NCBI GenBank assembly: GCA_020025515.1
Contig: JAHHRZ010000021.1
Span: 1 to 32,932, forward strand
Reading direction: 5' to 3'
DNA: 32,932 nucleotides
DNA from: Oscillospiraceae bacterium
GTDB lineage: Bacteria; Bacillota; Clostridia; Oscillospirales; Oscillospiraceae
The translations under genes and the position numbers were made by a program. The notes beneath the pieces are model-generated. The model made no database searches. It saw only the letters and a list, made by a program, of their open reading frames with translations, and was not told where the DNA came from. This document shows, piece after piece, positions 22,524-31,004 of this stretch (the first letter of the stretch is position 1; every line of letters begins with the position of its first letter).

Positions 22524-24530
22524 TCAGCTTTCGCTGCGCCGCATGAGGTACTGCTCCCCCTCCGGTGTGATTATGGTGCCCGCCCGTCCCTTACCGATCA
22601 GAACCAGCCCACGTTCCTGAAGTCGGAGCAGCATATTACGAATGGCCTGCTCGCCCTCCGAGCATCCCTCTTCCCGAAGGATTCCTGTCAGCTGTTTTCG
22701 TCCGGTCCCATGACCGGTCTGCTTCTGGGCCCGCAGGGCTTTTAACAGCTGTATCTCCCAATCTGGCGTTAGTGTCTGCGGAGATTTCATATACTCTTGT
22801 TCTCTGGACAACATGGTTTCCGGCAGGTCGTCCACCCCCACCCGCGTCTTGCCCAAATACTTCAGATACTCAAAACAATTTTTCAGCTCCCGCACATTGC
22901 CGTCCCATCTGTAATTGAGAAAGAACTTCTCCGCCTCCGGAGTCAGGGTTATGTCGCAGCCGTCATTTCTACAATACATTTCGAAAATATCCAGACAATC
23001 TCTGCCCCGCTCCCGCAAAGGCGGCAGCTTCAGCGGCAGCACACATAGCCGGTAGTACAGATCCTTTCGGAATTTCTTCTGATCCACCATCTCCAAAAGG
23101 TCAGCGTTGGTGGCCGCAATTACCCGCACATCCACAGGAATCACCCGGTCACCACCCACTCTCACCACTTCCTTCTCCTGCAGCACCCGTAAAAGTCGGT
23201 TTTGCAGGTGGAGGGGCAGCTCACCAATTTCGTCCAGAAACAGAGTTCCGCCATTGGCCTGCTCGAAAATACCCTGTTTGCCGCCCCGCTTGGCGCCAGT
23301 AAACGCGCCCTCGGCATAGCCGAACAGCTCGCTTTCCAGCAGACTTTCGGAAAAGGATGCACAGTTGATGGCCACAAATTGCTCCTCACTGCGCAGGGAG
23401 TTTTCGTGGATGATGTGGGCAAAGATTTCCTTGCCGGTACCGCTCTCTCCCAGGATCAGCACGCTGGCCTCGGTGGAGGCCATTTTGAGGCACTTGGCTT
23501 TGACTGTCTCCATTTTTTCAGACCGTCCGCCCATATCATTGAGGCTATACTTGGCCAGATGTCCCTTTTCAATCAGTTCCTTGGCGTGCCGGTGCATTTT
23601 GCTTTGCATCTCGTCATAGCGCTTGAGGATGATGAGCCCCACTTCCTGACTGCCCAGACTGATGCACTGCACAAATTCACAAATGAGGGGCGTCCCCCGC
23701 ACACCCAGCAGCAGCTCCGTTCCTTCCTCGATCTGCTTTTGGGTGATGGGCAGCACTTCTAAAACGCTTTTGCCCAGAATGTCCTCCTCTGGACTTCCAA
23801 TAAAGTTCCGCACACTGGCGGAGCTGTTGATAACGGCCAGCTTGGAGTCATAAATCAAAACACCCTCCTTCATGTTTTCAAAGAGGGTATTGATGACATT
23901 GTCCTGCAGCATCTTCTCGCTGACGATATAGGAGAAGCCTTCGCTGATGCTGGTCTTGACGGAGTTCATCTCCGCCAGCTTGCGGAAGTAGGTATCCTGA
24001 GGCAGGCGGAAAAATAAAATGATCTCCCAATAAATCTGGGTGTCCACCACTGTATCATAAATGTCGATCAGCGGCAGCCCCTCTCCGCCGGGGCCCGCCC
24101 CCTCTCCCTGCGTAATGACCATATCCACCTTCTGGTCCATAGCTCTTTGGGGATAGCTGGGGTATAAAATAAGGTCGGTTCGGCCGTGGGAATAAATGAG
24201 GTTAATGCTGTCCATCGCCGTCTTGGGACCCACATTATATACATAGGCGGTGGTTCCGTAGGGAATCTCCTCCAGCCTCACAATTCCGGCGGGGGAAATA
24301 TTCTTCTTGATGCATATGATCTTGGCATCCGTCCGGAGATGGCTTTTCACATCACTGACCAGCCCGTAGTGCGAAATCAGAACAAGGGCGTACTCATCCA
24401 GGGTAGAAAAGTCGTCCCTGTTTTGTACCAGCAGATCCACCTGAATACTGCCGCGGAAAAACTCCTGCAATTCCTTCTGATATTGCTCACCGATGGACTG
24501 TCTTGTGGTCACCAGTGCAACTTTATTCAT
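22524..24530 (-). CDS. Sigma-54-dependent activator with PrpR-like sensor and winged-helix DNA-binding domain
   Basis: This 668-residue enhancer-binding protein has an N-terminal alpha/beta sensor at about 1-175 resembling the PrpR-N fold (KVALVTTRQSI, YALVLISHYG). A PAS-like module follows at about 205-305 (MKEGVLIYDSKLAVINSSAS). The AAA+ domain has Walker A GESGTGKE (361-368), GAFTG (408-412), GGTLFLDEIGEL and PPLRER. The last 75 residues lack a Fis-type helix-turn-helix. Instead they look like a winged helix (IRNMLLRLQERGLVLIGKG, then a TIITPEG wing). It is encoded directly upstream of the ggt-dpp operon in the same direction, making it the likely activator of that operon. The ATG at 24530 is chosen because GGAGG stands seven bases upstream. 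Confidence 0.92.
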   Translation of the reverse strand: MNKVALVTTRQSIGEQYQKELQEFFRGSIQVDLLVQNRDDFSTLDEYALVLISHYGLVSDVKSHLRTDAKIICIKKNISPAGIVRLEEIPYGTTAYVYNVGPKTAMDSINLIYSHGRTDLILYPSYPQRAMDQKVDMVITQGEGAGPGGEGLPLIDIYDTVVDTQIYWEIILFFRLPQDTYFRKLAEMNSVKTSISEGFSYIVSEKMLQDNVINTLFENMKEGVLIYDSKLAVINSSASVRNFIGSPEEDILGKSVLEVLPITQKQIEEGTELLLGVRGTPLICEFVQCISLGSQEVGLIILKRYDEMQSKMHRHAKELIEKGHLAKYSLNDMGGRSEKMETVKAKCLKMASTEASVLILGESGTGKEIFAHIIHENSLRSEEQFVAINCASFSESLLESELFGYAEGAFTGAKRGGKQGIFEQANGGTLFLDEIGELPLHLQNRLLRVLQEKEVVRVGGDRVIPVDVRVIAATNADLLEMVDQKKFRKDLYYRLCVLPLKLPPLRERGRDCLDIFEMYCRNDGCDITLTPEAEKFFLNYRWDGNVRELKNCFEYLKYLGKTRVGVDDLPETMLSREQEYMKSPQTLTPDWEIQLLKALRAQKQTGHGTGRKQLTGILREEGCSEGEQAIRNMLLRLQERGLVLIGKGRAGTIITPEGEQYLMRRSES

Positions 24531-24634
24531 CTTCACACCTCCGATTCAAGGGGCACCCGATCGTGTTCATGGATCTGGAAAGGCTCTTTCCCCTCTTCCA
24601 GACGCTTTGTTTCCCCTTCCCTTTCATTCGACCC

Positions 24635-24663
24635 ATTATATCAAATTTTATTCGGAACCACAA
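24635..24663 (-). promoter_or_regulatory. Sigma-A promoter of the second activator
   Basis: On the minus strand TTGTGG (24663-24658), a 17-base spacer and a perfect TATAAT (24640-24635) with TG at the extended -10 position. About 105 bases of leader follow before the ATG at 24530. Confidence 0.55.
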
Positions 24664-24717
24664 CTAAACCGTTTCTCTGTAAAATACCACACCTATATAC
24701 CTCGTTTCGATTTGCCC

Positions 24718-25185
24718 CAGAGGATCGTTTTCCCGGTTTCGGCCCCAGACGTGCTGTGTGATATAGATGTGGGGCAGCACACGGCCTACATTTTAGAAAG
24801 CAGGCAAAGCAGCTTATATTTTATAGGTGTCAGATGCAATTCTTCGCCTGCAAACCAGGCACAGCCGGCAGAATAGTCGATTTTCAGCTGACCATTTTTG
24901 AATAAAGACGAAGACTCAAATTCACCAGGCATCCTATTGAGCCGCCGCTGGGTGACCCGCAGACGCGTCAGCAGTTCTTCCCCCGAAAATGGCTTTATGA
25001 GGTCTCCCGCATCCAGTGCATCGATCTTATCCATATTTCCAATGCGTGCGCTGACGACAATGATCGGCATATTGGACCGGCTGCGAATGGTTCGGATCAC
25101 TTCCGTGCCATCCATATCAGGAAGCTCCAAATCCAGCAGGACAACGTCCGGATTGTGGGAAGATGCCTCCTTAACAGCTAATTGT
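24718..25185 (-). pseudogene. KdpE-like response regulator, decayed at both ends
   Basis: The minus strand encodes the receiver domain from AVKEASSHNPDVVLLDLEL (Asp phosphorylation site) through MDGTEVIRTIRSRSNMPIIV to DALDAGDLIKPFSGEELL. Relatives read DAGADDYLIKPF, so three residues are missing in frame. The OmpR-type DNA-binding domain begins (ELHLTPIKYKLLCLLSK), then one A has been lost from an A run. The frame stops at 24786 while the continuation NVGRVLPHIYITQHVWG persists in another frame to about 24720. The N-terminal beta strand is gone as well. No sensor kinase or kdp genes are seen. Confidence 0.75.
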
Positions 25186-25494
25186 CCATTTTGTCCCCGT
25201 TGGATAGGAAATTACTTGCATTGCCGGAAATGGAGGTCAAAGGGGGCTATCACTCGTTTAAGACTCTGGATGGAATATGTACACAGGCATTATGCTTAGA
25301 GCAGCTTGTGTTTTAGTGATTTCTCACATGGGTATTCCAATCATTACGTATATGAGAAGTAGGGAAAATATCTCTATACTTGTCGATACAGGTGCAGTAT
25401 AATAAAGCTGAAGTTTGACAGATCATACGTGGTTTAGCATTCTCTTATCCGGCGTTTTATTAAAAGAAAAACAAAGAAATGATGGGAAAACTAT

Positions 25495-25902
25495 ATGAGT
25501 AAAAAATCAAAACATAAATCCAAAAGGAAAGCAAAGCCTTTAAAAATGGCTCCACAGCGCCCATTGAAGTCCTCATGGGGGGCCGCCGTGGTGTCGTTTC
25601 TAAAGGAATTTTGGCTGCACGCCTGGGATAGCTGGTACAGTCTTAGCTACGAGGAAGATTTGAGCGTTGAAGGAAAAAGAAAAAAAGACTTAATTTGGGG
25701 GGCTATCATTTTGATAAGCGCCGTGTTGACAGCACTTCTTCCATTCTATCGTTGGGAGTTCTTAGTTGAAGAGCCGATACCTATACGGATCTTCTTTGTC
25801 TTACTATTGGAGGCGGGTGCAATTGGAATGGGTATTGGCAGTATTGTAATGATCAAAAATGCAATCAAAATAAGATTTAAAAATAAAGATCGAAGAATAT
25901 AG
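25495..25902 (+). CDS. Small membrane protein, tandem paralogue 1
   Basis: This 135-residue protein has a strongly basic N-terminus (KSKHKSKRKAKPLK), the conserved block RPLKSSWGAA and VSFLKEFWL, a variable aromatic middle (HAWDSWYSLSYEED), and two hydrophobic helices at about 68-85 and 97-118. A basic tail follows (KIRFKNKDRR), so both ends should be cytoplasmic. The ribosome site is weak (GATGGGAAA). It shares about half its residues with the protein encoded at 26143, with differences concentrated in the middle. The family is unknown to me. Confidence 0.7.
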   Translation: MSKKSKHKSKRKAKPLKMAPQRPLKSSWGAAVVSFLKEFWLHAWDSWYSLSYEEDLSVEGKRKKDLIWGAIILISAVLTALLPFYRWEFLVEEPIPIRIFFVLLLEAGAIGMGIGSIVMIKNAIKIRFKNKDRRI

Positions 25903-26142
25903 CACGAAATAGATACGTAAGACTCTTGATTAAATAGATATTAACATATTACGCGCAGGGCAGCTGGTGTCTTATCGATTTCTAACGCAGGTATTTTAAT
26001 CATTATGTATAGGAACCAGCGCTATACTTCTCGGTACAGGTGCAGTATAATAAAGCTGAAGTTTGACAGATCATGTGTGGATTAGCATTCTCTTATCCGG
26101 CGTTTTATTAAAAGGAAAACAAAGAAAAGATGGGAGATCTAT

Positions 26143-26550
26143 ATGAGCCGAAAAACAAAACATAAATCTAAAAGAAGATCGAAACCTCAAAAAACAGTTC
26201 CAGAGCGTCCATTGAAGTCCTCATTGGGAGCTGCCGCGGTGTCGTTTCTAAAGGAATTTTGGCTGAACCACGGGGTTGGTGGGCACCACCACAACTTCGA
26301 TGAAGAACTGAGCGATGAAGGACTGTGGAAAAAGAAATTGATTTGGGCTCCTCATCTTTTGATCGCGGCTGTGGTTCTTGCGGTTTTCCCTTTCTGTCGC
26401 AAAGAAGCTTTTGCCGTAGAGCCGGCACCGATAGAAGTATTCATTTTTTTGGTTTTTGAGGTAACGGCAATAGGAATAGGTATTAACGGTATCGTAAAAA
26501 TAAAAGAAGCAATCGAAATAAGATCGAAAAATAAAGAGCAAAAAAGATAA
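26143..26550 (+). CDS. Small membrane protein, tandem paralogue 2
   Basis: A second 135-residue copy has the same layout: basic N-terminus (KTKHKSKRRSKPQK), RPLKSSLGAA and VSFLKEFWL, two hydrophobic helices and a basic tail. The middle differs sharply (NHGVGGHHHNFDEE, with three adjacent histidines). AGATGGGAGA stands before the ATG. The exact equality of length with near-identical upstream DNA but diverged coding sequence suggests an old duplication kept by selection, or upstream regions homogenised by recombination. Function unknown. Confidence 0.7.
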   Translation: MSRKTKHKSKRRSKPQKTVPERPLKSSLGAAAVSFLKEFWLNHGVGGHHHNFDEELSDEGLWKKKLIWAPHLLIAAVVLAVFPFCRKEAFAVEPAPIEVFIFLVFEVTAIGIGINGIVKIKEAIEIRSKNKEQKR

Positions 26551-26718
26551 ATACATACAGATATGTGTATTTGGGGACTTCTTTGCATGGCTGCTTCGTG
26601 ATATCGCCTATATTTAAAGTGCTAGTGGTATTTACAGAAGTATGCTGCAAGGTCAAAAAAGTAAAATTGGAATATCTAAAAAAATCTATGGCTCCGACAA
26701 ATAGGAAAAGACGATAAA

Positions 26719-26745
26719 AGGCTGTCAATAGACAGTCTGCTTTTC
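26719..26745 (+). terminator. Short hairpin terminator after the duplicated genes
   Basis: AGGCTGTC / GACAGTCT (eight bp including one G-T pair) with an AATA loop is followed by GCTTTTCATTTT. It closes the 200-base gap after the gene ending at 26550, in which I see no other gene. Confidence 0.5.
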
Positions 26746-26766
26746 ATTTTAAAGAGGACATTGCTT

Positions 26767-28896
26767 ATGTATGCTGTAAATGAAATAAAAGAACTTTATG
26801 ATCGGCTAAAAGCGCAGTATCCCCGGTACGAGATGACCTTTTCGGGTGATGCCCTGACCATAACTCTGCTCTACGGCAAGGCAGAGGTAAACTGCGAAGG
26901 GGCGAAGCTGTATGCAAACGGAAAGCTGTACGATCAATTTACCAGTGATGAGGTGGACAATCCGGACGACCTCTATGAGTTGTTTGAAGCGTTTTTCATA
27001 CAGTTTCAGCAGCTTGGCGTGGAATGCGGAAATGAAACCTACATTGCTGCCAAGACAAAGGCTGCACGGCTGAGCACACGATTTATGCTTCTTATGAGCT
27101 TGATCGTCACTGCCTGCATCTTCGCTGTGTATTTGACCCATAGCTTGTGGTGGATGCTGGCGGTTTTTGTGTGTCCGGTTGCAGCTTTTATACCGATGGG
27201 GATGATACATAAACAGACATTCCGCAAATACTGGGTCTGCCCAGAGTGCGGCAAGTCCCTGCCGCTAAACAAAAAAGAACGTTTTCCCAGAATGGAATAT
27301 GTGTCCCAGTGCCCGCACTGCGGCTATGTGCTGGAAAAAGCCCCGGAAATGGAGCCGCTCCAGCTGGACAGCGATACGCCCCAAAAGCAGTTGGGACCAG
27401 CCGATGATCTGCCCGCTCCTGGTAAGAAGTGGCCCTGTTTTTTGACCGGCGGTATTACAACGGTGATGGCGCTGCTTCTATTCCCGATGCTGTTCGTTGC
27501 CGATGAACCACTGGACCCGGCGGGCGTGGCGGTGGCTGTCGTGCTGTTGTTAGTACTGCTGGGCTTTGGTCTGGTACTACTGCTGTGCCGCCACACCGAG
27601 CCGGAGGAATTGCGACAGCCAGTGGTTGTGCTGCGGGAGCGGAAAATAGTTGCGGTCTGTGGTGGGGTCGTATGGGTGCTCGGCTTTGTTGTGATGCTTG
27701 CTGCCATCTGTGTTGCGGGAACTCCTCCCCTCGAAGCGGGGTTTACCTTATTTCTTGCACTGGCTGGTGTGCCCCTGACGCTGCTGGGTGTTTGGATGCT
27801 GTTGGCTCAACGCAACCGCGCGCTGTTTGTATTCCGGGACAACTCCATTATGTATATCAGCAGCTGGGGACGGGTGCGGAATTTTCAGCCGGGACAGGTG
27901 GCTTCGGTGCGTATGGCAGTCAACCAATCCATGCATCTGCTCGACCAAAACGGCAAAAAGCTGGCCTCAGTAGAAACCAACATGCAGGGCGCATACCGAT
28001 TCGCAGAGTGGATCGAAAGTATCGATCTCACTGCAACGCTGACCCCTGCCATGGAGCAGCAGGCGGTGCGTGAGACAGAAAAAGAGAGCATCGTTCAGTG
28101 GCGTGAGGAATACCGCACACCACTGCACGATCATTTGGGCGCAATCCGTGTTGGTCTTGTGCTGGTGATCCTCCTGCTTGCTGCAGGAAATATGGTTCCG
28201 TACCTTTTGTATCTGTTCACAGATCTAAAAATATCCCATGCGATCTACCTGACGGCATTTTCTCCTGTTCCGATGATTTTGTATTATACCGCTTTTGCAC
28301 CGGTATTTCTGGTAGGGGACCGTCCCGCTGGCGCAACCGATGAATGGAAATCCATGCACATCAAGTTCCCGGTGATGATTGTTGTGCTGCTCGCGTTGTT
28401 GATGTTGGCTCAGGTTTATTATTTCTGGGAGGAAAGGATTCTGAAAATCGTGGATTTCGGTCCGTTTTTCCTTTTGTGGGTCGGTATTACAGCGCTGTTG
28501 ATTGGATTATTTTGGGTACGCACCCCGAAACGGATGCGCGCACAAGATGGTTTTGTCATGATAATCCTGAGCCTTGTGGTGATGGGCTTTGCACTGACAT
28601 ACGGCGTAAATTTGGCAATTTCCAGACCCGTAGAGCACTATCCAGCTGTGGTCGTAGATCGACAGGCGCCTACGGATGAGAATGAGGATGCAGACCATAC
28701 GCTGACCGTTCTGCTGGATGATGGAACCACTACAGAGATAAATGTCAGCAAGCGATTGTATGATCTGGAAGAAGCGGGCGTTGAATTTGTCGTTTGCCAA
28801 AAAGAGAATTTCCTCGGTATCCGCACGGCACGGCTGCATCTGCCCGCAGGGACGGATACGTCTACTCTGCCAGAAACGGATGATACCACACTGTAA
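26767..28896 (+). CDS. Large membrane protein with zinc ribbon and PH-like domain, function unknown
   Basis: This 709-residue protein starts with a cytoplasmic alpha/beta region (1-100) and two helices (about 103-140). A zinc ribbon follows with two Cys pairs (CPECGKSLPL and CPHCGYVLE, about 158-192), then several more helix pairs. Between them, RNRALFVFRDNSIMYISSWG through KKLASVETNM looks like a PH/GRAM-type beta domain. Near the C-terminus, a small beta-rich domain (HYPAVVVDRQAPTDENED, then DDGTTTEINVSKRLYDL) follows the last helix. The ATG at 26767 is preferred over the TTG at 26761 because AGAGGA is then eight bases away. It heads a run of five same-strand genes. I know no function; membrane-anchored sensing or stress roles are possible. 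Confidence 0.75.
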   Translation: MYAVNEIKELYDRLKAQYPRYEMTFSGDALTITLLYGKAEVNCEGAKLYANGKLYDQFTSDEVDNPDDLYELFEAFFIQFQQLGVECGNETYIAAKTKAARLSTRFMLLMSLIVTACIFAVYLTHSLWWMLAVFVCPVAAFIPMGMIHKQTFRKYWVCPECGKSLPLNKKERFPRMEYVSQCPHCGYVLEKAPEMEPLQLDSDTPQKQLGPADDLPAPGKKWPCFLTGGITTVMALLLFPMLFVADEPLDPAGVAVAVVLLLVLLGFGLVLLLCRHTEPEELRQPVVVLRERKIVAVCGGVVWVLGFVVMLAAICVAGTPPLEAGFTLFLALAGVPLTLLGVWMLLAQRNRALFVFRDNSIMYISSWGRVRNFQPGQVASVRMAVNQSMHLLDQNGKKLASVETNMQGAYRFAEWIESIDLTATLTPAMEQQAVRETEKESIVQWREEYRTPLHDHLGAIRVGLVLVILLLAAGNMVPYLLYLFTDLKISHAIYLTAFSPVPMILYYTAFAPVFLVGDRPAGATDEWKSMHIKFPVMIVVLLALLMLAQVYYFWEERILKIVDFGPFFLLWVGITALLIGLFWVRTPKRMRAQDGFVMIILSLVVMGFALTYGVNLAISRPVEHYPAVVVDRQAPTDENEDADHTLTVLLDDGTTTEINVSKRLYDLEEAGVEFVVCQKENFLGIRTARLHLPAGTDTSTLPETDDTTL

Positions 28897-28910
28897 AAAA
28901 GGAGCAAGCC

Positions 28911-29297
28911 ATGAAAAAAGAGTGCAAACAAATTTTATGCATTATGGGATTTATGCTGATAGGTGCATTACTGGGATATGTTGTCGCATCCGAACAGTAC
29001 GCACTTCTGGCCGATCCGGAATTCCTTCGCTCATTGGCAGAGCATAATCTTCAGGTTCCCGAACCGATTACATATTTACATGCGATTCTTGGTTTCATTT
29101 TCCTTTTTGCCGGCATTCCCACTGGGGTCATAATTTATTGTCACTTTGCAGATAAATGGCTCAACTCTTCAGCGCCTAAGGTGATAATAGCGATTATTAT
29201 ATTTCCAATTTATATGATGTTTGGTGTGATTTGCGCCTTGCCGATTTTGATTTATAAGCTGTTTGTTCTTATAAAGTGTAGGGGGCGTGAGCCATGA
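28911..29297 (+). CDS. Small membrane protein, three to four helices
   Basis: This 128-residue protein has helices at about 8-26, 57-80 and 92-122. A short polar segment after the first helix (SEQYALLADPEFLRSLAEHN) is probably external. AAGGAG lies seven bases before the ATG, 14 bases after the preceding stop. Its stop overlaps the next start (ATGA), so it is translated with both neighbours. No recognised family. Confidence 0.7.
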   Translation: MKKECKQILCIMGFMLIGALLGYVVASEQYALLADPEFLRSLAEHNLQVPEPITYLHAILGFIFLFAGIPTGVIIYCHFADKWLNSSAPKVIIAIIIFPIYMMFGVICALPILIYKLFVLIKCRGREP

Positions 29298-29671
29298 CAT
29301 TTTATGAGCTTATGTTTCAATCTTTAAATAATCTATTGGAAAAAGGCGAAACCTTACAAGCGCCAATTTATGGAGTACTGTTTCGGAACCGGAATCGTGA
29401 CTTTGGATATTTTGCTCTGACCGATACGGCCTTGTTGATTGCACTGCTGCAGGGGGATTCTAAAAATTTGTATGAGAACAGCCGGATTCCTTGGAGTAGG
29501 ATGCAAAGGGTAAAAGTCAGAAAGCACTGGGTCCCGTTTATGTATGTAATTCGCATAGAGCTCACAGATGGGGTAACCATTAAAATCCGCGCAGCTAAAA
29601 AAGTATATGGCTTCGATACACAGCAAGAAAATCTGAAAGCATTTTTAACCCGAATGCAAAAGTGTGTATAG
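29294..29671 (+). CDS. Soluble PH-like domain protein
   Basis: This 125-residue protein has no membrane segment. After a short helix (LMFQSLNNLLEKGE) it shows a succession of beta strands (APIYGVLFRNRNRDFGYFAL, TALLIALLQ, RMQRVKVRKHW, YVIRIELTDGVTIKIRA) and a C-terminal helix (NLKAFLTRMQ). That is the layout of bacterial PH/GRAM-like domains. It overlaps the upstream membrane-protein gene by four bases. The domain call is from the strand pattern only. Confidence 0.65.
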   Translation: MTFYELMFQSLNNLLEKGETLQAPIYGVLFRNRNRDFGYFALTDTALLIALLQGDSKNLYENSRIPWSRMQRVKVRKHWVPFMYVIRIELTDGVTIKIRAAKKVYGFDTQQENLKAFLTRMQKCV

Positions 29672-29705
29672 GCAAAATAAACCCAAATTAGAAAGGGAAT
29701 CCATA

Positions 29706-30131
29706 ATGGAAGAAATAGAGAAAGCACCGAAAACGAAGCGTTCGGTTATCGCACGTTACCCATTGGAATACACTTTGGCAATGGTGACATTTACCGTTAC
29801 AGGCATGGTTGGACTTCTTGTTGCTCCGTGTTTTGCGCCGCCGGATGAAAAAGCAAAAATCACTGCATTGTTTTTGGGAATTACGACAATTTTAACCATA
29901 TTGACCTTTGGATTGAAAAGATATGAAATAACCCTAAACGATGAAGAACTCTGTGAGGTACCTATCATTGGCAGAAAAAAGCAGATAAAGGTTGCAGAAA
30001 TCAAAAATGTCAAAATTAAGCGTTCTAAAGCGATTTCCATTTCCAGTGAAAAGAACAAGATATATATAGATCCAGCTATAACAGAGTACAAGCAAATAGC
30101 GGATAGGTTATCTGAGAGAGGACTGGTGTAG
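29706..30131 (+). CDS. Two-helix membrane protein with C-terminal PH-like domain
   Basis: This 141-residue protein has a charged N-terminus, two helices at about 25-45 and 53-72, then a beta-rich cytoplasmic domain (RYEITLNDEELCEVPI, KQIKVAEIKNVKIKR, KAISISSEKNKIYIDP) and a final helix (YKQIADRLSERGL). This order matches bacterial PH-domain membrane proteins. The ATG at 29706 has GAAAGGGA seven bases upstream, favouring it over the ATG at 29664, which lies inside the preceding gene. Confidence 0.7.
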   Translation: MEEIEKAPKTKRSVIARYPLEYTLAMVTFTVTGMVGLLVAPCFAPPDEKAKITALFLGITTILTILTFGLKRYEITLNDEELCEVPIIGRKKQIKVAEIKNVKIKRSKAISISSEKNKIYIDPAITEYKQIADRLSERGLV

Positions 30132-30342
30132 GGTTCTAATGCAGCTGTAGACTACTAGTATGAGTAATATATTGAGCGAACATTCTGGGTTGAGCTTCAG
30201 CAAATCCTGCACGGAATCGACAACGTTTGGATTTCAGACAAAAGCTGTTTTAGATTATAGAAAAAGACGTGATGGATTCCTTGACAATACACACCTGACA
30301 AAAAGGCATTGGATCAATAACAAGTAAAAGGGGTACATGCTT

Positions 30343-30864
30343 ATGGGAAAACGTAAAAAGAAAGGAAAAACTGCCTATGACGAGTCTCTGCCTAGAATCT
30401 TTATCTGGTCAGGATTCGATGTGTTCGTTAGTCTGCTGATTATATGTGTTGGTTTGGGACTGATTGCTTTCTTTTGCAATCGTTTGGATGTAGATGGAAT
30501 CAAACTAATGCCGTGGTGTTTCTTGATGGTGGTATCAGTTTCCTATGCGCTACCAATGATGAGCCTGCTCAAAGTATGGCGGCAAGAACGCATCCTAGGA
30601 GTATACTGGAAGGATCGAACCGACCAGGACCGACCGGCGCAGGAAAGAGATTGGTATTTAGCCTATAATCGTGGCGGCTTTCTCCTGTGCCACCGGGCGT
30701 ATATTCAACACATCCTTGGTGCGAAGGTCATCAGGGAATCTACGGATTTGGGCCATCAAGATGTCTATTGTCTAAGCTTTGAAGATATCTGTGGCAAAAA
30801 ACACACATTAAAATTTTCTTCATCAAATGAGCGAAAACAATTCCAGCAGTGGTATAAAAAATAG
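30343..30864 (+). CDS. Two-helix membrane protein with YcxB/PH-like tail
   Basis: This 173-residue protein has a basic N-terminus (GKRKKKGKTAYDE), reminiscent of the tandem paralogues at 25495 and 26143. Two helices follow at about 25-45 and 55-75, then a cytoplasmic domain with strand-like segments (RDWYLAYNRGGFLLCHRAYI, DVYCLSFEDICGKKHTLKF) and an end helix (NERKQFQQWYKK). The ATG at 30343 is nine bases from AAAAGGGG; the one at 30337 is only three away. It is 211 bases after the previous gene and may have its own promoter. Function unknown. Confidence 0.65.
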   Translation: MGKRKKKGKTAYDESLPRIFIWSGFDVFVSLLIICVGLGLIAFFCNRLDVDGIKLMPWCFLMVVSVSYALPMMSLLKVWRQERILGVYWKDRTDQDRPAQERDWYLAYNRGGFLLCHRAYIQHILGAKVIRESTDLGHQDVYCLSFEDICGKKHTLKFSSSNERKQFQQWYKK

Positions 30865-30915
30865 GCGTATATCAATGAGAATTCAGTTAAGCATAGAAAT
30901 GACCGGATGAATGAA

Positions 30916-30954
30916 ATTTGATAAAACTATAAAACAGAAGAAACTTTATCAAAT
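30916..30954. repeat. 10-bp inverted repeat downstream of 30864
   Basis: ATTTGATAAA and TTTATCAAAT are separated by 19 A-rich bases. It may be a weak terminator or an operator; a modest T-rich stretch (CTTTCTTTTATTT) follows 15 bases later. Confidence 0.3.
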
Positions 30955-31004
30955 AAGACTTTGAAGGCTTTCTTTTATTTACAGCATTGCAATTTATGAG
31001 CAGT

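Larger units (their letters stand above)
25260..26567 (+). repeat. Tandem duplication of a gene plus its upstream region (unit about 650 bp)
   Basis: Copy 1 (about 25260-25918) and copy 2 (about 25919-26567) align along their length, from the junction AAGACTCT[G/T]G through the 5' region to the end of each 135-codon gene. The block from CAGGTGCAGTATAATAAAGC through TTGACAGATCAT to GGCGTTTTATTAAAA is almost identical, and includes a perfect TATAAT at 25398 and 26046. The coding parts have diverged far more. The stretch before copy 1 (25206-25317) also encodes an open tail (KGGYHSFKTLDG) that I cannot identify. Confidence 0.8.

Noticed and set aside
24786..25130. Intact single-domain response regulator
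   Set aside because: The frame begins mid-receiver and ends mid-DNA-binding domain; the sequence continues in other frames on both sides, so it is a pseudogene.
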